Assembly (NCBI RefSeq): GCF_000471905.2
Contig: NW_006497600.1
Span: forward strand, 1,505,887 to 1,569,886
DNA length: 64,000 nt
From: Amborella trichopoda
Taxonomy: Eukaryota > Streptophyta > Magnoliopsida > Amborellales > Amborellaceae
Reading direction: 5' to 3'
Below, piece by piece: positions 36,428 to 48,540 of the stretch (the first letter of the stretch is position 1; each line of letters opens with the position of its first letter). The notes beneath the pieces were generated by a model, which did no database searches, was not told the DNA's origin, and saw nothing but the letters and a program-made list of their open reading frames with translations. Position numbers and translations under genes: made by a program.

Positions 36428-38373
36428 TGAAAGAAAGACTAATGCAATCTTGCCGGGGAATTTTTTTTTTTTCTTCTTTTCACCCCTTTTCTTTTCTTTT
36501 TGTTTTCTTTTGGCAACGATCACTTACAAGTAATCTTATTACAATAATTCTTGCTTCAAAGAAAATAAAACTAACAAATGCAAGATTTTAAAAACCTTGA
36601 TGTTATTAAACCAATTTTCTTTAAACAAAGAAAATATCCACAATTCTTATACTTGGGAATATTAAAACCAATATAATTAAATATAGCAAGAAATAAAAAA
36701 AAAAAGAAAAAAAAAGAGTGATGGATATTACCTCAATGGGGCTTATTACACCTCACATCGAGTTACCAACATCCAATGGCATGAGATCAACGGTTTAACT
36801 TCAATCTCGAACTGAAAAAGCAAATTTCGGCCAAATTGAGTATTCACCCTTAAATCTCTATAAACTCTAACCCCTAAAATTTTCTTGGCTTACCCTTAAT
36901 TTCTCAACCCATAGTATTTTCAAAGCATGAGAGAAAAAATGGGAGACTTAGGGTTGGGGCGTGCCCCTCTAGAGGCTTAGGAGAGAGAGAGGGTTAAAGA
37001 GAGAAAGTTGGAGAGAGACCCAGAGGAGAGAGAGAGGAGGGGGTGTGCTCCTATGGGAGCGAGAGGAGAGAGAGAGAGTTGTGGGAGAGAGAAAAGTGTA
37101 GAGAATAGGGAGAGGGTGCACCCCTATTTATAGATAAAAATTAGGTTTAGGGTTTCTCATAGTTTGCCTCTTTCTTGATATTGAATATGGACCATTGATC
37201 AAGGTGATTTGTGAGGTGAGAGATCTGAGCTATTCATTCCATAGATGGGCCATCAACTTTATGAAAGGTGTTTGGACCATGAGTCCCCTTTCCTTAAACC
37301 ATTTTCGCATACGTCAAGTCAAGATATGCTTTCAATATTTAAGATAAGATGTGGTCAATCTTTTCCATATTTAATATTAGATCACATGCCACAAGATACT
37401 TTTCCTAAATTTGAATAACTTGACAACAAAGCAAACAACCAAGAGGTGGGGCATGCCACCCATGTGTGGCACGTGTGGGCCCCACCCACATGGTACATGG
37501 TGGATCCATGTACACTATGGGCTCCATGATATTTAACAAATTAATTTCTAAAATATTATTTGACTTTTATATTTTTGTAAAATCAATAACTTTATTTTTA
37601 TAAGTCAAAAAATTATAAATAAAATATCGAAATACTCATAAAAATTTAAGTAATAATTCTAAAGCAATTTTTATCATAAAACAAACATAATTAAATTAAT
37701 ATGATGAGAAATTGATCTATATGGTTTAGGAATTGAATTAAAAATCATGAGGCACTCCACCTTCAACTGTGAAATACAGACCACACTTGCTTTATCAAAC
37801 CGACCTAGTGTTTCCCATGACCCACAGTCCAAGCAAGGCTCATTAGCAGGTCACCAAAGTCTGGCCAATGAGCCAAGGGATTGCAATCTTAGTATGTGGA
37901 TTTGAGGTCCTCTCCTAAAGACGAGTCAAGGTCACCAAGACCTTATGCGACCACAACTCTATGACACATAAGAGTATCTCTCATATATGCATATGCTTCA
38001 CCCTAAAAGGTGGATATCTGGCTTCCCGAACGATTTATCTATATGCATACCGTGTGATGGATCATGGATGAGGTTTTGATCATTGTCTCTGTAGGCCCAC
38101 CATTACACACAAGGGTCACACAATCCCTTGACTCATTCATCCAGGCATAAGCTCTGACCTCATAAAGGGATAAGCCATAACCCTTCTCGGTTTGTTCTCT
38201 ATACTCAGATACCTTGGGTTTTCCAACCGACTGACCAAGATCGTCAAGCACAATCCGGTATCAGCAAACATCTTTTACTTAGTATGGTCCACGAGGGACC
38301 ACACTCCTACTGAGTTCATGTTCCACTATATTATTTAATTTTACAAGCCTTTAAAGGCCACATAAACCCAACA
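36428..38373. mobile_element. Solo LTR (1946 bp) nested in copia element 2
   Basis: The insertion starts TGAAAGAAAG and ends AACCCAACA, with TG and CA termini. It is flanked by the 5-bp duplication GATAG (36423-36427 and 38374-38378). It interrupts gag exactly between codons that otherwise read through. No primer site, purine tract or pol is inside, so it looks like a solo LTR, or less likely a TRIM/LARD-type element. On the minus strand it would start TGTTGGG, a common LTR start. A GA-rich tract lies at 36975-37110. The short open frame at 38039-38251 has no recognised similarity. Confidence 0.75.
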
Positions 38374-38378
38374 GATAG

Positions 38379-39000
38379 TTGTGCAATGCTAGTTGTGCAA
38401 TGCTTTAGATGAACCACAAGAACAAGGAGGTATATAGTAAGATGTGATGCAAGTTTATCCCAAAGTGATTTAAGTTCAGTGTAGTATGTAGAAATAGTGG
38501 TGGATTCTTGTGAATGAAGAGCAATGTCTTTGTGCAGCTGTAAGATCCGAGGAGCGTTGCTTTGAGCAAATCGATCTTTCATATCATCACAAATTCCTTG
38601 GGCAATGGTCTCATACATCACACTCTCATAAATGTCTTTGGAAGTCGCATTTTGGAGCCATGACATGACCATATCATTACATCTCTTCCAGAGGGAGTAA
38701 GTGCGAGAGGAAGAGAGACGATTGATCATAGTTCCATCCACGAAACATAGTTTGTCTTTGGGACTCGAGGCTAACCATCTTTGGCACTCAAGGTCGTGAG
38801 GTTAGCTCTGCTCCATGTTGGATAGTTTTCTCTGGTTAAGACAAGGGAAACTAAAATGTTTCTGGGATATCGGAATGGTGCCAATAAAATGGGCAATTAG
38901 AATCAACAATAGGGAATATCATGTCATTGTTGATGTTATCCGATGAGGTACTTGCATTAGTAGAGTTGTTTGCTTCCATGGTCATGTATGATGAAGTTGT
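38379..39000 (-). pseudogene. Copia gag N-part (element 2), degraded
   Basis: The minus strand starts near 38985 with MTMEANNSTNAST and, after a frameshift, reads KLCFVDGTMI, WKRCNDMVMSWLQNATS, IYESVMYETIAQGICDDMKDRF, then YYTELKSLWDKLAS. These are the UBN2_3/gag segments of copia elements. The reading is cut at 38378 by the solo LTR. A 14-bp duplication (tagttgtgcaatgc) at 38377-38404 adds a further frameshift. Confidence 0.85.
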
Positions 39001-39488
39001 ACGGACTGAATCAAATCGAAAGAACCAGGAGTTGGTGGTGAATGTGACTCAAGGGGCAGTTGCAACTGTGAAGGCAACATCTCAAACTGTGAGTCAAGGG
39101 GGTAGCAATTCTCTCTATCGTGTGTCTCATGTTTGATAGCAATAAGGGTCAGAATCAAACTGAGATGACAACTCTCTAATGGCGTGCATAGATCTCATGA
39201 CAGCGCACAAGTGAAGCCTTTAAAAAGGCAAAAGTGGAATGATTTCAATTAGGCAAGAGAGAAAATTTTGTCATGTGCATCAGTTACATGAATGATGCAA
39301 AAGGGACAAAATTTTCACACGCAAAGTTGGAATGACTTCAACGATGCAAAATCAGCAAGAATATTTTGAATGATGCAAGCTTCAAGAAAAAAAACTGCAA
39401 ACCTTCTCAACAATATGATTTGTACATATCTTACAAAAAAAAAAAAGGCTTTCAGAAAAATGATTATGAGTTGTAAAGCTAGTTAACA
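39001..39488 (-). other. Leader and right LTR remnant of copia element 2
   Basis: Only 39404-39488 aligns with the 3' LTR. A degenerate primer site TTGCTATCAAAC may lie at 39130-39143. Between them the sequence matches neither LTR, so a deletion or replacement has occurred. No coding potential. Confidence 0.5.
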
Positions 39489-39493
39489 GATTT

Positions 39494-41819
39494 TGATCGA
39501 CAATGTTGTGGGACTGTATATTGCAAAGATCCAGTATTTATTTGAATCCCAAAGCAATTTTTTTTAGTTGTAAATCCCCACAGAAGCTTTTAATGGTAGT
39601 CTTTCATGACCTTGATAACCTTCTTTTACGTAGGATTTTTGTTATTCCAACAATCAGATGTCTAGTATTTCCCTCAAAATCTGGGATAACGGGAATTATT
39701 CAATAACTATTTAGGAAGATATTTTCCCTCATTAAAGCTCTAGTATAATGGCACATCTGAAGCCCCACCATCACCCCCGTACTAGAGAGAGAGATTAAAA
39801 TATTGAAAACAGGCTATAAAGTAGTTTCTCTTTGGACCCACATCACAGTTTTTCAAAAAGCCGTCAAAATAAACATTTGAATGAGCTTTTGAAATGAGGG
39901 CAAGGGTAAGATAATCCCTGTTTCTTTGCTTTTATTGAGGTAATATTTATGCTTTTTTTTCCCTCTAAAGTGTAATCAAGACAAGCTTTGGTGAAGCTTT
40001 TGGATCTTTCTCATCTTCTCTGTAACTCTAAAAAACAATAAAAGAACAAAAAATTTGAAGAAGAAAGAAAGGCTAAGAAAACTCAAATTTGTAGATCCCC
40101 AAATTTATTTCACCCCGATCAGTTTTGCAACTCTAAAAAAGAAAACACTTAGAAGATGATATGTCTACATAGGTGCATAAGGCATTGAAGATTCACTTAT
40201 TTGAATGTGGATAAAACATCATCTCAGTTGATGATGTTATCTCTAGGTAGGACGTTGACTAGCATGGCCCTCTCAATAGATTAACCTATATAAACGTAAA
40301 AAGTGAGGCCACTTCCTATAGGAATTGAGAATTATATGGAGTTTTTATGAAAATCAAGATATTGAGCATAATATTATTAATGTGATAGCTTTAAGTTGGA
40401 ACACACTACATAAAATATAATATGTGGATGTGAGAGGGTTGCCAATTATAGGTATAGTTTAAGATTAGTCCACATTGAGTAGAGGTTACAGTCTTTAAGA
40501 CATTCAACTTGCATTGTCTTCCCTTGTTTGCCAATTTGGAGTTAAGTTGGTTTGAAAATGTGAGAAATCATAAGTTCTATGTATGTTTGAAAACAACTTT
40601 GGCCCTTTCTCCTTTAGTTTTGGCAACTTCTCTTCAGCCCTTTTTACCAGTATTGAGAAGCTTGATCAGATTCAATCCCTTCTCACCAATGTTAAGATGC
40701 TCAATTTCTCAATGGCACTAAGCCTCTTCTTGTACTAAAGGTTATGTACTATAAGTTATGATACTTTTAGGAATTTTACAAAGATCCAATTACGGGCACA
40801 CACAAAAAAGTAGGCAAAATACAAAAGATGAGGGAAATGGTGTAGTCTCCTTGAGTATGTTTTGGGACATTCTATCTTTCATATTTACTTGAGGAAAACG
40901 TTTATGGTGTCAATCTTATATTATAAAAGTGAGGCATACTTTTAAAATACATAGGAGAAAGTTACTATGATGTTGAAAAACCATCCATTTAATAATCTTG
41001 CCCTCGAGAAGTATATATATGAAAAAATTAAGAGTTCAAATCTTAAAAATAGTGCATGTTGTAACACATTATCTAAACTGTCTATTTTTAGTTATTTATA
41101 GATATGCTAAATCCACACTATTTTTTGGAGTTTTAAATTTCATAACTGGAGTAGAAACATATTTTTAAGCCATCATTTGAGTTTTGGCCACCTAAACTGC
41201 ATCTGCTGATTGTTTGAACATGGGTCTTACTTTGGTTGTTTAATGAAGATGTTTTATACAAGGGATTGTATATTATGATACCATTTATTTTTATTACAAG
41301 GACGTCACAAATTACTCCTAGCTGTTAGATATAAAACTAGATGGCTTGAGGTGTGTCACAAAATCTACATTTTAATGAAAAAAATAGGACAATCTCCCAA
41401 TTTCAGACTGAGAAAAATTGATCCCATAGGCTTTAAGTATAATTAGAGAAAGTATATAGTTAGACCATTTACCTTTTGGTACAAAAAGAATTCAAAAGGT
41501 TGGAGATTGACTTGGCTCGAAGTCTAAAAAAGTTGCTATTGAATAGTGACCTTCTTGTATCTAAGATAAACACTCTTATGGCATAAAATCCTATTTGAAT
41601 ACTTAGAAACTACCTATTGAACATAATAACTACTATATGCAAAGAGTTAATAAGTTATCGAGCTCGAAACCAAATCCATGGAAACCAGTTGAGTTCTGCT
41701 AGTTTCTAATGTTTTATTATTATATTTTAGGACTTGGTTGAGTATCCATCAAATTTGGCCAAATCCAAGTTTCCTAACTCTGTTTCAAGACCTAGCTGGT
41801 CTTGAACATAGTCCATTTC
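39494..41819. other. Intergenic repeats between copia element 2 and the GLR remnants
   Basis: A family A copy (40930-41270; ttgaaaaaccatccatttaataatcttg, agtgcatgttgtaacacatt) is followed by partial MITE family B ends at 41275-41360 and 41448-41490. No gene is recognised. Confidence 0.5.
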
Positions 41820-42077
41820 TTAAACCATTGAGTGGAACAATAGCCCAAAAAGGAGCTTCCAAAACGGTACAAAAGAACAACAGAAGAAGTGCCTCCACTA
41901 ATGAGGAAGAGTGCCCAAAAGGCTATCAAAGTTAAGACTACCATCATCAAGTGTAATAGAAGGACATGCGGTAGTGGATGGCTTCTTTCTTTCCAAACGC
42001 ATCATCTCTCCACTCTCTTTCATCTAGATGATTGCTTTGGAAACATTAGAGGTAAGAGGGCATCCTAGTGGAAAGAC
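41820..42077 (-). pseudogene. GLR last exon (end of S2, TM4)
   Basis: It follows an acceptor TTTCAG at 42083-42078 and reads VFPLGCPLTSNVSKAII, then TAG, then MKESGEMMRLERKK. A one-base shift is needed to read TM4 (AFWALFLISGGTSSVVLLYRF). In the family the segment FPxGSPLVPDxSxAIL sits here, so the stop falls at a conserved Leu/Asn. Confidence 0.85.
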
Positions 42078-42783
42078 CTGAAACATGCACAATCAGTTCT
42101 CATATCAGAAGCCGTAGTTGATCATGCTTAATGCTGAGGAAACAAGAAAACTACAGTGATTTATTAAAATGCATGTATTGTAACTAGAAATAGTAGCTGT
42201 TTAATTTAGTAATACTACTATTTCATACTATGTTCATTAAGTACATCAAGATTTTCATACCCTCCTCAAATTTTTATTCAAAACTACCATTAAACATCTT
42301 GAACCCTTGATGCACATCAATTGTATGATTCACCCTTATTGTTTGAGAATGATGTTGTTAGGGTCGCTTGGCTTCACCTTAGGAGGCTGGGGTCCTCAGC
42401 TTCAGGCTCCGAATCAAAGACAAACAAATCCTACCTGATATTTAAAATTTGATAAATTCAGAAAATATTAGCAATAATTTGAAAATAATCCAATATTTTA
42501 GAAAATGATAGAAAAATCTTAGAAAGAGATTGCATTAGAAAGACCACTATTTAGTTCTTTTAAACTTTTTTTATTTGCTATATTAAAGGGAAAAAGTACA
42601 CAAAACTTTTCCCTTCTCAGCAGAGTTGCTCTACTTTTCAGCAGAGTTTCAATGCTTGAGAACTTGGGTTCCAATCACTTAATTGTAAGCATGGATGCTA
42701 GACTAGCTGTGTAGCTAGAAGTTAGAATTAGCACCACAAATAACCATATTATCATCACCACCCTTGATAAATTACTCCTTAGA

Positions 42784-42950
42784 TTTTCTCCTACATAAAA
42801 AAAAACCATATTGGCATTACCACCAGCTATTACATAAATTTTCTCCTACATAAAAAGAAACCATATTGGCATTACCACCAGCTATTACATAAATTTTCTC
42901 CTACATAAAAAGAAACCATATTGGCATTACCACCAGCTATTACATAAACA
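42784..42950. repeat. 55-bp tandem repeat, three copies
   Basis: The unit attttctcctacataaaaa...ccatattggcattaccacca begins at 42783, 42838 and 42893. It is nearly perfect, non-coding, and lies where the missing TM3/S2 exon of the GLR gene would be expected. Confidence 0.92.
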
Positions 42951-43208
42951 CATGTATCATTGTCAGTATCTGACATAGATATATCAAAGATACTAATATC
43001 AAAATTGACCTTTCATAGACATCACATTCTTAGATCATTACTTTTATCTTGAGATTTCATGGGAAAGCTTACAAAAAGTGGCTTAAGTTTAAAGCATTAA
43101 ACCCAAATGTGTGCGTCAACACATGCAAAAAAGATAGATACGCGTGTCCATGTTACATTGATACAGTCTTTTTTATATTAAAATATTGATTTAAGCAATG
43201 TGACTTAC

Positions 43209-43518
43209 TTTGGGAGAAGAAGAGTGTCGAGAAGATGAACCAAATAGCCGTGCCAATTTGGTGCAACAAAGAACCACGAAAATCAGGACTTTTATTTCTC
43301 TCTAAGCACCACAACACTCCTCCAGTGTAGAAGAACATGACAAAAGTAATCAATCACATGCCCTTTGTGAATGGCTTCATAAATAACCATTGTTTGTGTG
43401 AGTTATCATCCTTCACTGTCACCACTAGCGATATACTAGAGTCCGCAAATGGATGCGAGAAGTCCACATACTGAGAACGATTTGCCAAGATTGTTACATC
43501 TCCCGCTACTGCATATCT
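43209..43518 (-). pseudogene. GLR exon: S1 end, TM1 and pore
   Basis: The exon opens after an AG at 43519-43520 and closes with donor A|GTAAGTC at 43208. It reads RYAVAGDVTILANRSQYVDF and KQWLFMKPFTKGM, then TGA where the family has Trp, then LITFVMFFYTGGVLWCLERN, DFRGSLLHQIGTAIWFIF. The pore-loop words IGTAxWF and FSxLFF are retained. Apart from the single stop the 103-codon frame is open, so inactivation of this exon may be recent. Confidence 0.9.
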
Positions 43519-43830
43519 CTTTTACAACCATCCATTCCCTCCATTAGACAGAGAGAAAATGAGAGAGAATAGAAGTCCAATGAGGAGATATTGAACTTTG
43601 GAGAGAAGTTGTTAAAATATAACTTTGGTGATAAAATGAGAGAAATACATATATGTAAATGTATATAATTGTCTCAACATAAGAGCGTGTGTGAGTGAGA
43701 GAGAGATGTATTTATACTATGTATTTATTTATTTAAGTCATCTTCATTATTTTAATTGTTTGTAAATGGATCCGTGTTGATTAATAATATATTAAAAATA
43801 ATTTTTACTATCACATTTATTATTAATTAA

Positions 43831-44095
43831 TAAAATATTCAATTGTGAAGATAAGTGCATTAAATTCTCTCTCTCTCTAATATACCATATTTTATTGAAA
43901 TATTTTTAATGAGAAATATATTTCAATGATTAATATTAAATGTCATGGACAACGCATAAAATATTCAATTGTGAAGATAAGTGTATTAAATTCTCTCTCT
44001 AATATACCATATTTTATTGAAATGTTTTTCAGTGAAAAATATATTTCAATCATTAATATTAAATATCACGTACAACGCTGGTACATTTTACTAGT
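43831..44095 (+). repeat. 126-bp tandem duplication ending in a Helitron-like 3' terminus
   Basis: The unit taaaatattcaattgtgaag...attaatattaaat recurs with period 126 at 43831 and 43957. The end reads acgtacaacgctggtac, eight bases, then CTAGT followed by T at 44091-44096. Plant Helitrons end in a short hairpin, a spacer and CTRRT before a T. The hairpin here has only four clean pairs, so this is suggestive only. Confidence 0.45.
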
Positions 44096-44099
44096 TATA

Positions 44100-44970
44100 T
44101 ATGAAGCACTTCCTCGATAAATCTCTCCCCCCACCCACATGATTTTCACTCTTCTCTCTCTCCCTCTTACACCTTTCCTTAAATCTCTTCCCCTTGTTTT
44201 GTGCCATATGTCACATCTTTCATCATTTTTAATAAATCACACACCCCCACCGTTTTTTTTCTTAATAAATCTCTCCCTCCCCCACCCCACTATTTTTTTT
44301 TTCTCTTTCCCCCGTACAACTTTCCCTTTGTCTTACATCTTTTTGAAATTCTATCTCATATCTCTCTTATTTATATAATCTACGGTTTCTTTCTCTATTA
44401 TTTCTATCTTTTTCCCCTCTTTCTTAAAATCTCTCTCCCATTTATTTTCCTAAAACCTCATAATTGTCGCTTATTTATATCATCTATAGTTTTCTCTACT
44501 ATTTCTATCTTTCTCTCTTTCAATAAAATCTTTCTCCGCTTTATTTCCTTAAAATCTCTCACTGTCAAAGATTATTCTCGATGGTTTCTCTCTTTTTATT
44601 TTCTCTATCTTACAGTAACTCCCAAAAACGTATAAGAAAGAAATTCATTATTTATCTCTCCTCTATGTGATAATTCCCATCTTAAATCTCTCATATAATA
44701 TTTCTCTTATTTCACTCATCTCTTTCTCCTTTAATCTCTCTCTCTCAATTTTTCCCGCCCAAAATATCTTTATAGGAAAAACCTCTTCCATCCTTTCTTA
44801 CCATCAACCTTCGTGCCCCAGCCAAAAGCCTATCGTGTCCCTCCTTATCCTATGAGAAAACAATGTATTTATCTCTCTCTCTAAAGTTAATTTCTTTACT
44901 GATCTCTCACAAGTATTTTTTAGTTCGAAAATATTTTCCTAAGAAAAAGGTAAAAAGTACGATATCTGTC
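44100..44970. repeat. Pyrimidine-rich low-complexity tract
   Basis: The plus strand is strongly C/T-biased with repeated aaatctctctccc-type words over about 850 bp. Open frames here give only Ser/Leu/Phe/Pro-rich strings and are not credible genes. Confidence 0.75.
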
Positions 44971-44980
44971 TCTATTTCTA

Positions 44981-45490
44981 TGTAATATATTTTCAAATTG
45001 TAATATGACTTTTTTATACATAAAAAATAAGCGGTTTGATCTCTTTTACAGGTCATAAAATTCAATTTGAACGAAAGAAACTAAGGATTTAGATTCTTGA
45101 ATAGTTCTAATATTTTTTTATTATAAACTTGAACATAGTAATAAAATAGTAGTATATTTTTTAAATTGTAATATTAACTTTTTACATATAGAAAATAAGT
45201 GATTTGATCTCTCTCTGGGGTCGTGAAACTCAACTAAAATGAAGAAACTAAGGATTTAGATTCTTGAATAGTTCTAATTTTTTATTATAAACTTTAACAT
45301 ACTAATAAAATAATATTATATTTTTCAAATTGTAATATGACGTTTTTACATGTAGAAAATAAATGGTTTGATCTATCTCTCTCTCACAGGTCGTGAAATT
45401 CAATTAGATTGAAAAAAACTAAGGATTTAGATTCTTGAATAGTTTTAATTTTTTATTATAAACTTGAACATAGTAATAAAATAATATTTA
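44981..45490. repeat. About 169-bp tandem repeat, three copies
   Basis: The word ctaaggatttagattcttga occurs at 45081, 45248 and 45419, spacing 167 and 171. Other shared words are caaattgtaatat, aagYggtttgatct and attataaactt. The array is AT-rich and non-coding. Confidence 0.88.
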
Positions 45491-46298
45491 TTATTAATAT
45501 TATTATTTTATTTTATTTATTTTATTTTGATTGCCTATAAGTTATTTATTTATGCTATTGTCTCTTCTAGTCTTCTTTTGCTATTTTCCAGTTGTATTAT
45601 GCCACAATTATAAAATAATATTTTAATTTTATTTTATAAATTATTTTTATCGTATGACGTAAAGCTCATGGATCTTAAATGTTAATGAAAAAAGGAATTT
45701 GTTTTCCATCTTGATTCTTATGTTAGATTATTTCAGTTTTGTTTCTATTTCAATTTCACCCTTTATGATTTTAACCACATTTTGTTACAGTTTAGGTTTT
45801 TTTTGAATATTTTAACATTACATTAGTATTTTTTGATGACAATAATAGCTTTCTCTAGCTATTTTCTAAGTGTATTATTGCCTCTCTTGAACTCTCTATT
45901 ATGAAACAAAATTAAATAGCAAAATTGAGATAGAAACAAAGCCAATTTATCATTTAACATAAGAATCCAAAAGAAAACTAATCATTTTTTTTTAGTATTC
46001 AAGATCCATAGGTCTTACCTTAGAGAATAAAAGTTAAATGATGCTAATAATAATTTAATATTTGTCTTTTATTTTAATAAAAATAAAATAATAATAATAA
46101 TTTAATATTTGTATTTTTATTATTGTATTTTAAAAATAAAATAATAATAATATTATTATTAATATTAATAGTAGAAATAAAATAAAATAGTAATTTTATT
46201 TCTATCTCAATTTTGGTCTTTGCGTATTTAACTATAATTTTTATATTTTAAAAGTTTTTATGACTATTTTAATATTACATTAGATTTTTTAATGACAA

Positions 46299-46302
<4 letters not shown>
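45491..46302. other. AT-rich sequence before the assembly gap
   Basis: A segment with attttaacattacattagtattttttgatgacaata (about 45810) recurs as a close copy at 46270-46305. Further taataataata runs occur. No gene is visible. Confidence 0.55.

Positions 46303-46340
<38 letters not shown>
46303..46340. repeat. (AT)n microsatellite at the gap edge
   Basis: A run of alternating T and A extends up to the first N. Such runs often stop assembly, so the gap may begin within a longer microsatellite. Confidence 0.95.
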
Positions 46341-47135
46341 NNNNNNNNNNNNNNNNNNNNNNNNNNNNNNNNNNNNNNNNNNNNNNNNNNNNNNNNNNNN
46401 NNNNNNNNNNNNNNNNNNNNNNNNNNNNNNNNNNNNNNNNNNNNNNNNNNNNNNNNNNNNNNNNNNNNNNNNNNNNNNNNNNNNNNNNNNNNNNNNNNNN
46501 NNNNNNNNNNNNNNNNNNNNNNNNNNNNNNNNNNNNNNNNNNNNNNNNNNNNNNNNNNNNNNNNNNNNNNNNNNNNNNNNNNNNNNNNNNNNNNNNNNNN
46601 NNNNNNNNNNNNNNNNNNNNNNNNNNNNNNNNNNNNNNNNNNNNNNNNNNNNNNNNNNNNNNNNNNNNNNNNNNNNNNNNNNNNNNNNNNNNNNNNNNNN
46701 NNNNNNNNNNNNNNNNNNNNNNNNNNNNNNNNNNNNNNNNNNNNNNNNNNNNNNNNNNNNNNNNNNNNNNNNNNNNNNNNNNNNNNNNNNNNNNNNNNNN
46801 NNNNNNNNNNNNNNNNNNNNNNNNNNNNNNNNNNNNNNNNNNNNNNNNNNNNNNNNNNNNNNNNNNNNNNNNNNNNNNNNNNNNNNNNNNNNNNNNNNNN
46901 NNNNNNNNNNNNNNNNNNNNNNNNNNNNNNNNNNNNNNNNNNNNNNNNNNNNNNNNNNNNNNNNNNNNNNNNNNNNNNNNNNNNNNNNNNNNNNNNNNNN
47001 NNNNNNNNNNNNNNNNNNNNNNNNNNNNNNNNNNNNNNNNNNNNNNNNNNNNNNNNNNNNNNNNNNNNNNNNNNNNNNNNNNNNNNNNNNNNNNNNNNNN
47101 NNNNNNNNNNNNNNNNNNNNNNNNNNNNNNNNNNN
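46341..47135. other. Assembly gap, 795 N
   Basis: All bases are N. Apparent open frames running through it are artefacts. Confidence 0.99.
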
Positions 47136-48174
47136 TTATCATTTGCACTATGTCCCTCTTGATTTTACTATTTAAAATAATATTAAAAATCTTTTGGTCA
47201 CATTTAATCTTTTTTTTATGACAAATAGTATATCTGAATTATTTCTTATGTCCATAATTTTTTAAATAAATTTTATAATTCTTAAGTTAATGCAATAGAA
47301 AAAACACGACCTATTGAAAATGCACATCACCCATTAGTAAACATGGATTTTTTATTAAACATAATTTATCTCTCTCACATTCAAATCATTATTTCCCATG
47401 CGCAACAAAAAGCCCTCAACATAATAAAAAGCCTACATATTTTTATTTATGACAATTTATCCATCTCACTCAAGTTAGTATTTCCCATTTTTATTTTTAA
47501 TGGGTAACATTTGGGTTAATAAAAGAAATATGTGTAAATCTCACCTCTCACCCCAAAATTTCTCTCCCCTATCTTATGATTGAAATTAAGTATTGATCAA
47601 TATATATAAATTCTTATCACTCTTTTGTTTATAATAAATTCACTCTTTTGTTTATAATAAATTTAATGCTTCTTGAGTATGTCTTAATGGACTAATATAT
47701 GAGATATAGACATTAATAGGTCTAATGTCTTAAACTAATATATTGGATATTAGTATTGGTAAGACCCTGCATAAATTTATTTATTAGTTTTATTTATATA
47801 ATTTAAATTATTTTTTAAATGATATTTTTTATTTTAATTGCAGGCCAAATGAATTCATATTAATTAAATAGTATATTAAAAATAATATTTACTATCACAT
47901 TTATTATTAATCAATAAAATATTCAATTGCGAAGATAAATACGTTAAATTCTCTCTCTAAGATCATGTTTTATTGAAAATCTTTCAATGATTAATATTAA
48001 ATATCACGTACAACACATATACACGTGTCACAAGAACGAAAGAAAATATTTATCTTTGGAGAAGATATAGAAAATAACCTTTAAAGATAAAGAATTTAAG
48101 GTACCCCTACGTGTATAGATTCACTTTTCTTGATAAAAAGAGATATGCTAAAGCATAAAACTAGTTTTAGATAT
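47136..48174. other. AT-rich DNA; second copy of the 43.8-kb repeat
   Basis: The part 47864-48015 repeats 43776-44080 in the same orientation (ttactatcacatttattattaat, aaaatattcaattgYgaagataa, ttaaattctctctctaa, aatattaaatatcacgtacaac). A tandem ttcactcttttgtttataataaatt duplication lies at 47615-47660. No gene is visible. Confidence 0.65.
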
Positions 48175-48540
48175 GAGTGCAGATTGTATAGAGCCTAGGC
48201 TCTAAACAATCCAATTAGAGCCTATCTTCAAATTGTGTCGAGAAATTTGGTTTTCATACTTGGAATCTTTGTGATAGCCTTAAAATATATTTTCATCTTT
48301 ATTTATAAAGTTTAAAATTTAAAAAATAGTATAGATCGATAGATCTATGAAAATCTTGAAAACTAACAGTCCAAAAATACATTACAAAATACAATATTTC
48401 CAAAACTTTTTTATTCTCATGTCCATACATCTTGATATCGAGAAGATCAATTTAAGGATATTTGGGTACCAAAACAACCTTTTTTAGTAAAATTTTTGTG
48501 GTAGGCTCCAATTTGATTGTTTAAATTTTTAATGCTTTAG
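48175..48540. repeat. Dispersed repeat family A copy
   Basis: It aligns along about 300 bp with 57131-57485: tatagagccYaggctctaaac, tcaaattgtgtcgagaaat, tctttgtgatagcc, tctttatttataaagttt and catNttgatNtcgagaNgatcaatt occur in order in both. The tagagccYaggctcta word is a near palindrome. It is non-coding. Confidence 0.75.

Larger units (their letters stand above)
32360..39488 (-). mobile_element. Ty1/copia retrotransposon 2, decayed, with nested solo LTR
   Basis: Minus-strand order gag, zinc knuckle, pre-integrase, integrase, RT and RNase H identifies a copia element. The 3' LTR is 32360-32546, starting TGATAAG and ending CCAACA, with a polypurine tract CTGAGGGGAG (32556-32547) at its inner end. 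The outer right end, ctagttaaca at 39488, matches the last 85 bp of that LTR. A 5-bp duplication GATTT flanks both ends (32355-32359 and 39489-39493). Outside that 85 bp the right LTR does not align with the left one, so it has been rearranged. Coding parts are frameshifted. A solo LTR at 36428-38373 splits gag. Confidence 0.85.

Noticed and set aside
38039-38251. 70-codon frame MLDDLGQSVGKPKV as a gene inside the solo LTR
   Set aside because: It is bounded by LTR termini and a target duplication; short frames in long LTRs occur by chance and no domain is visible.
42784-42950. CRISPR-like array
   Set aside because: Three 55-bp head-to-tail copies have no spacers between them, and the DNA is a plant nuclear genome.
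44139-44855. Leu/Ser/Phe/Pro-rich open frames up to 144 codons
   Set aside because: They come from a pyrimidine-rich low-complexity tract and show no domain features.
46264-47221. Two open frames of about 300 codons on opposite strands
   Set aside because: They run through the N gap and an (AT)n run; they are artefacts.
43776-48017. LTR retrotransposon bounded by the direct repeats around the N gap
   Set aside because: The repeats lack TG/CA ends, a primer site, a purine tract and any pol remnant; only homology between them is clear.
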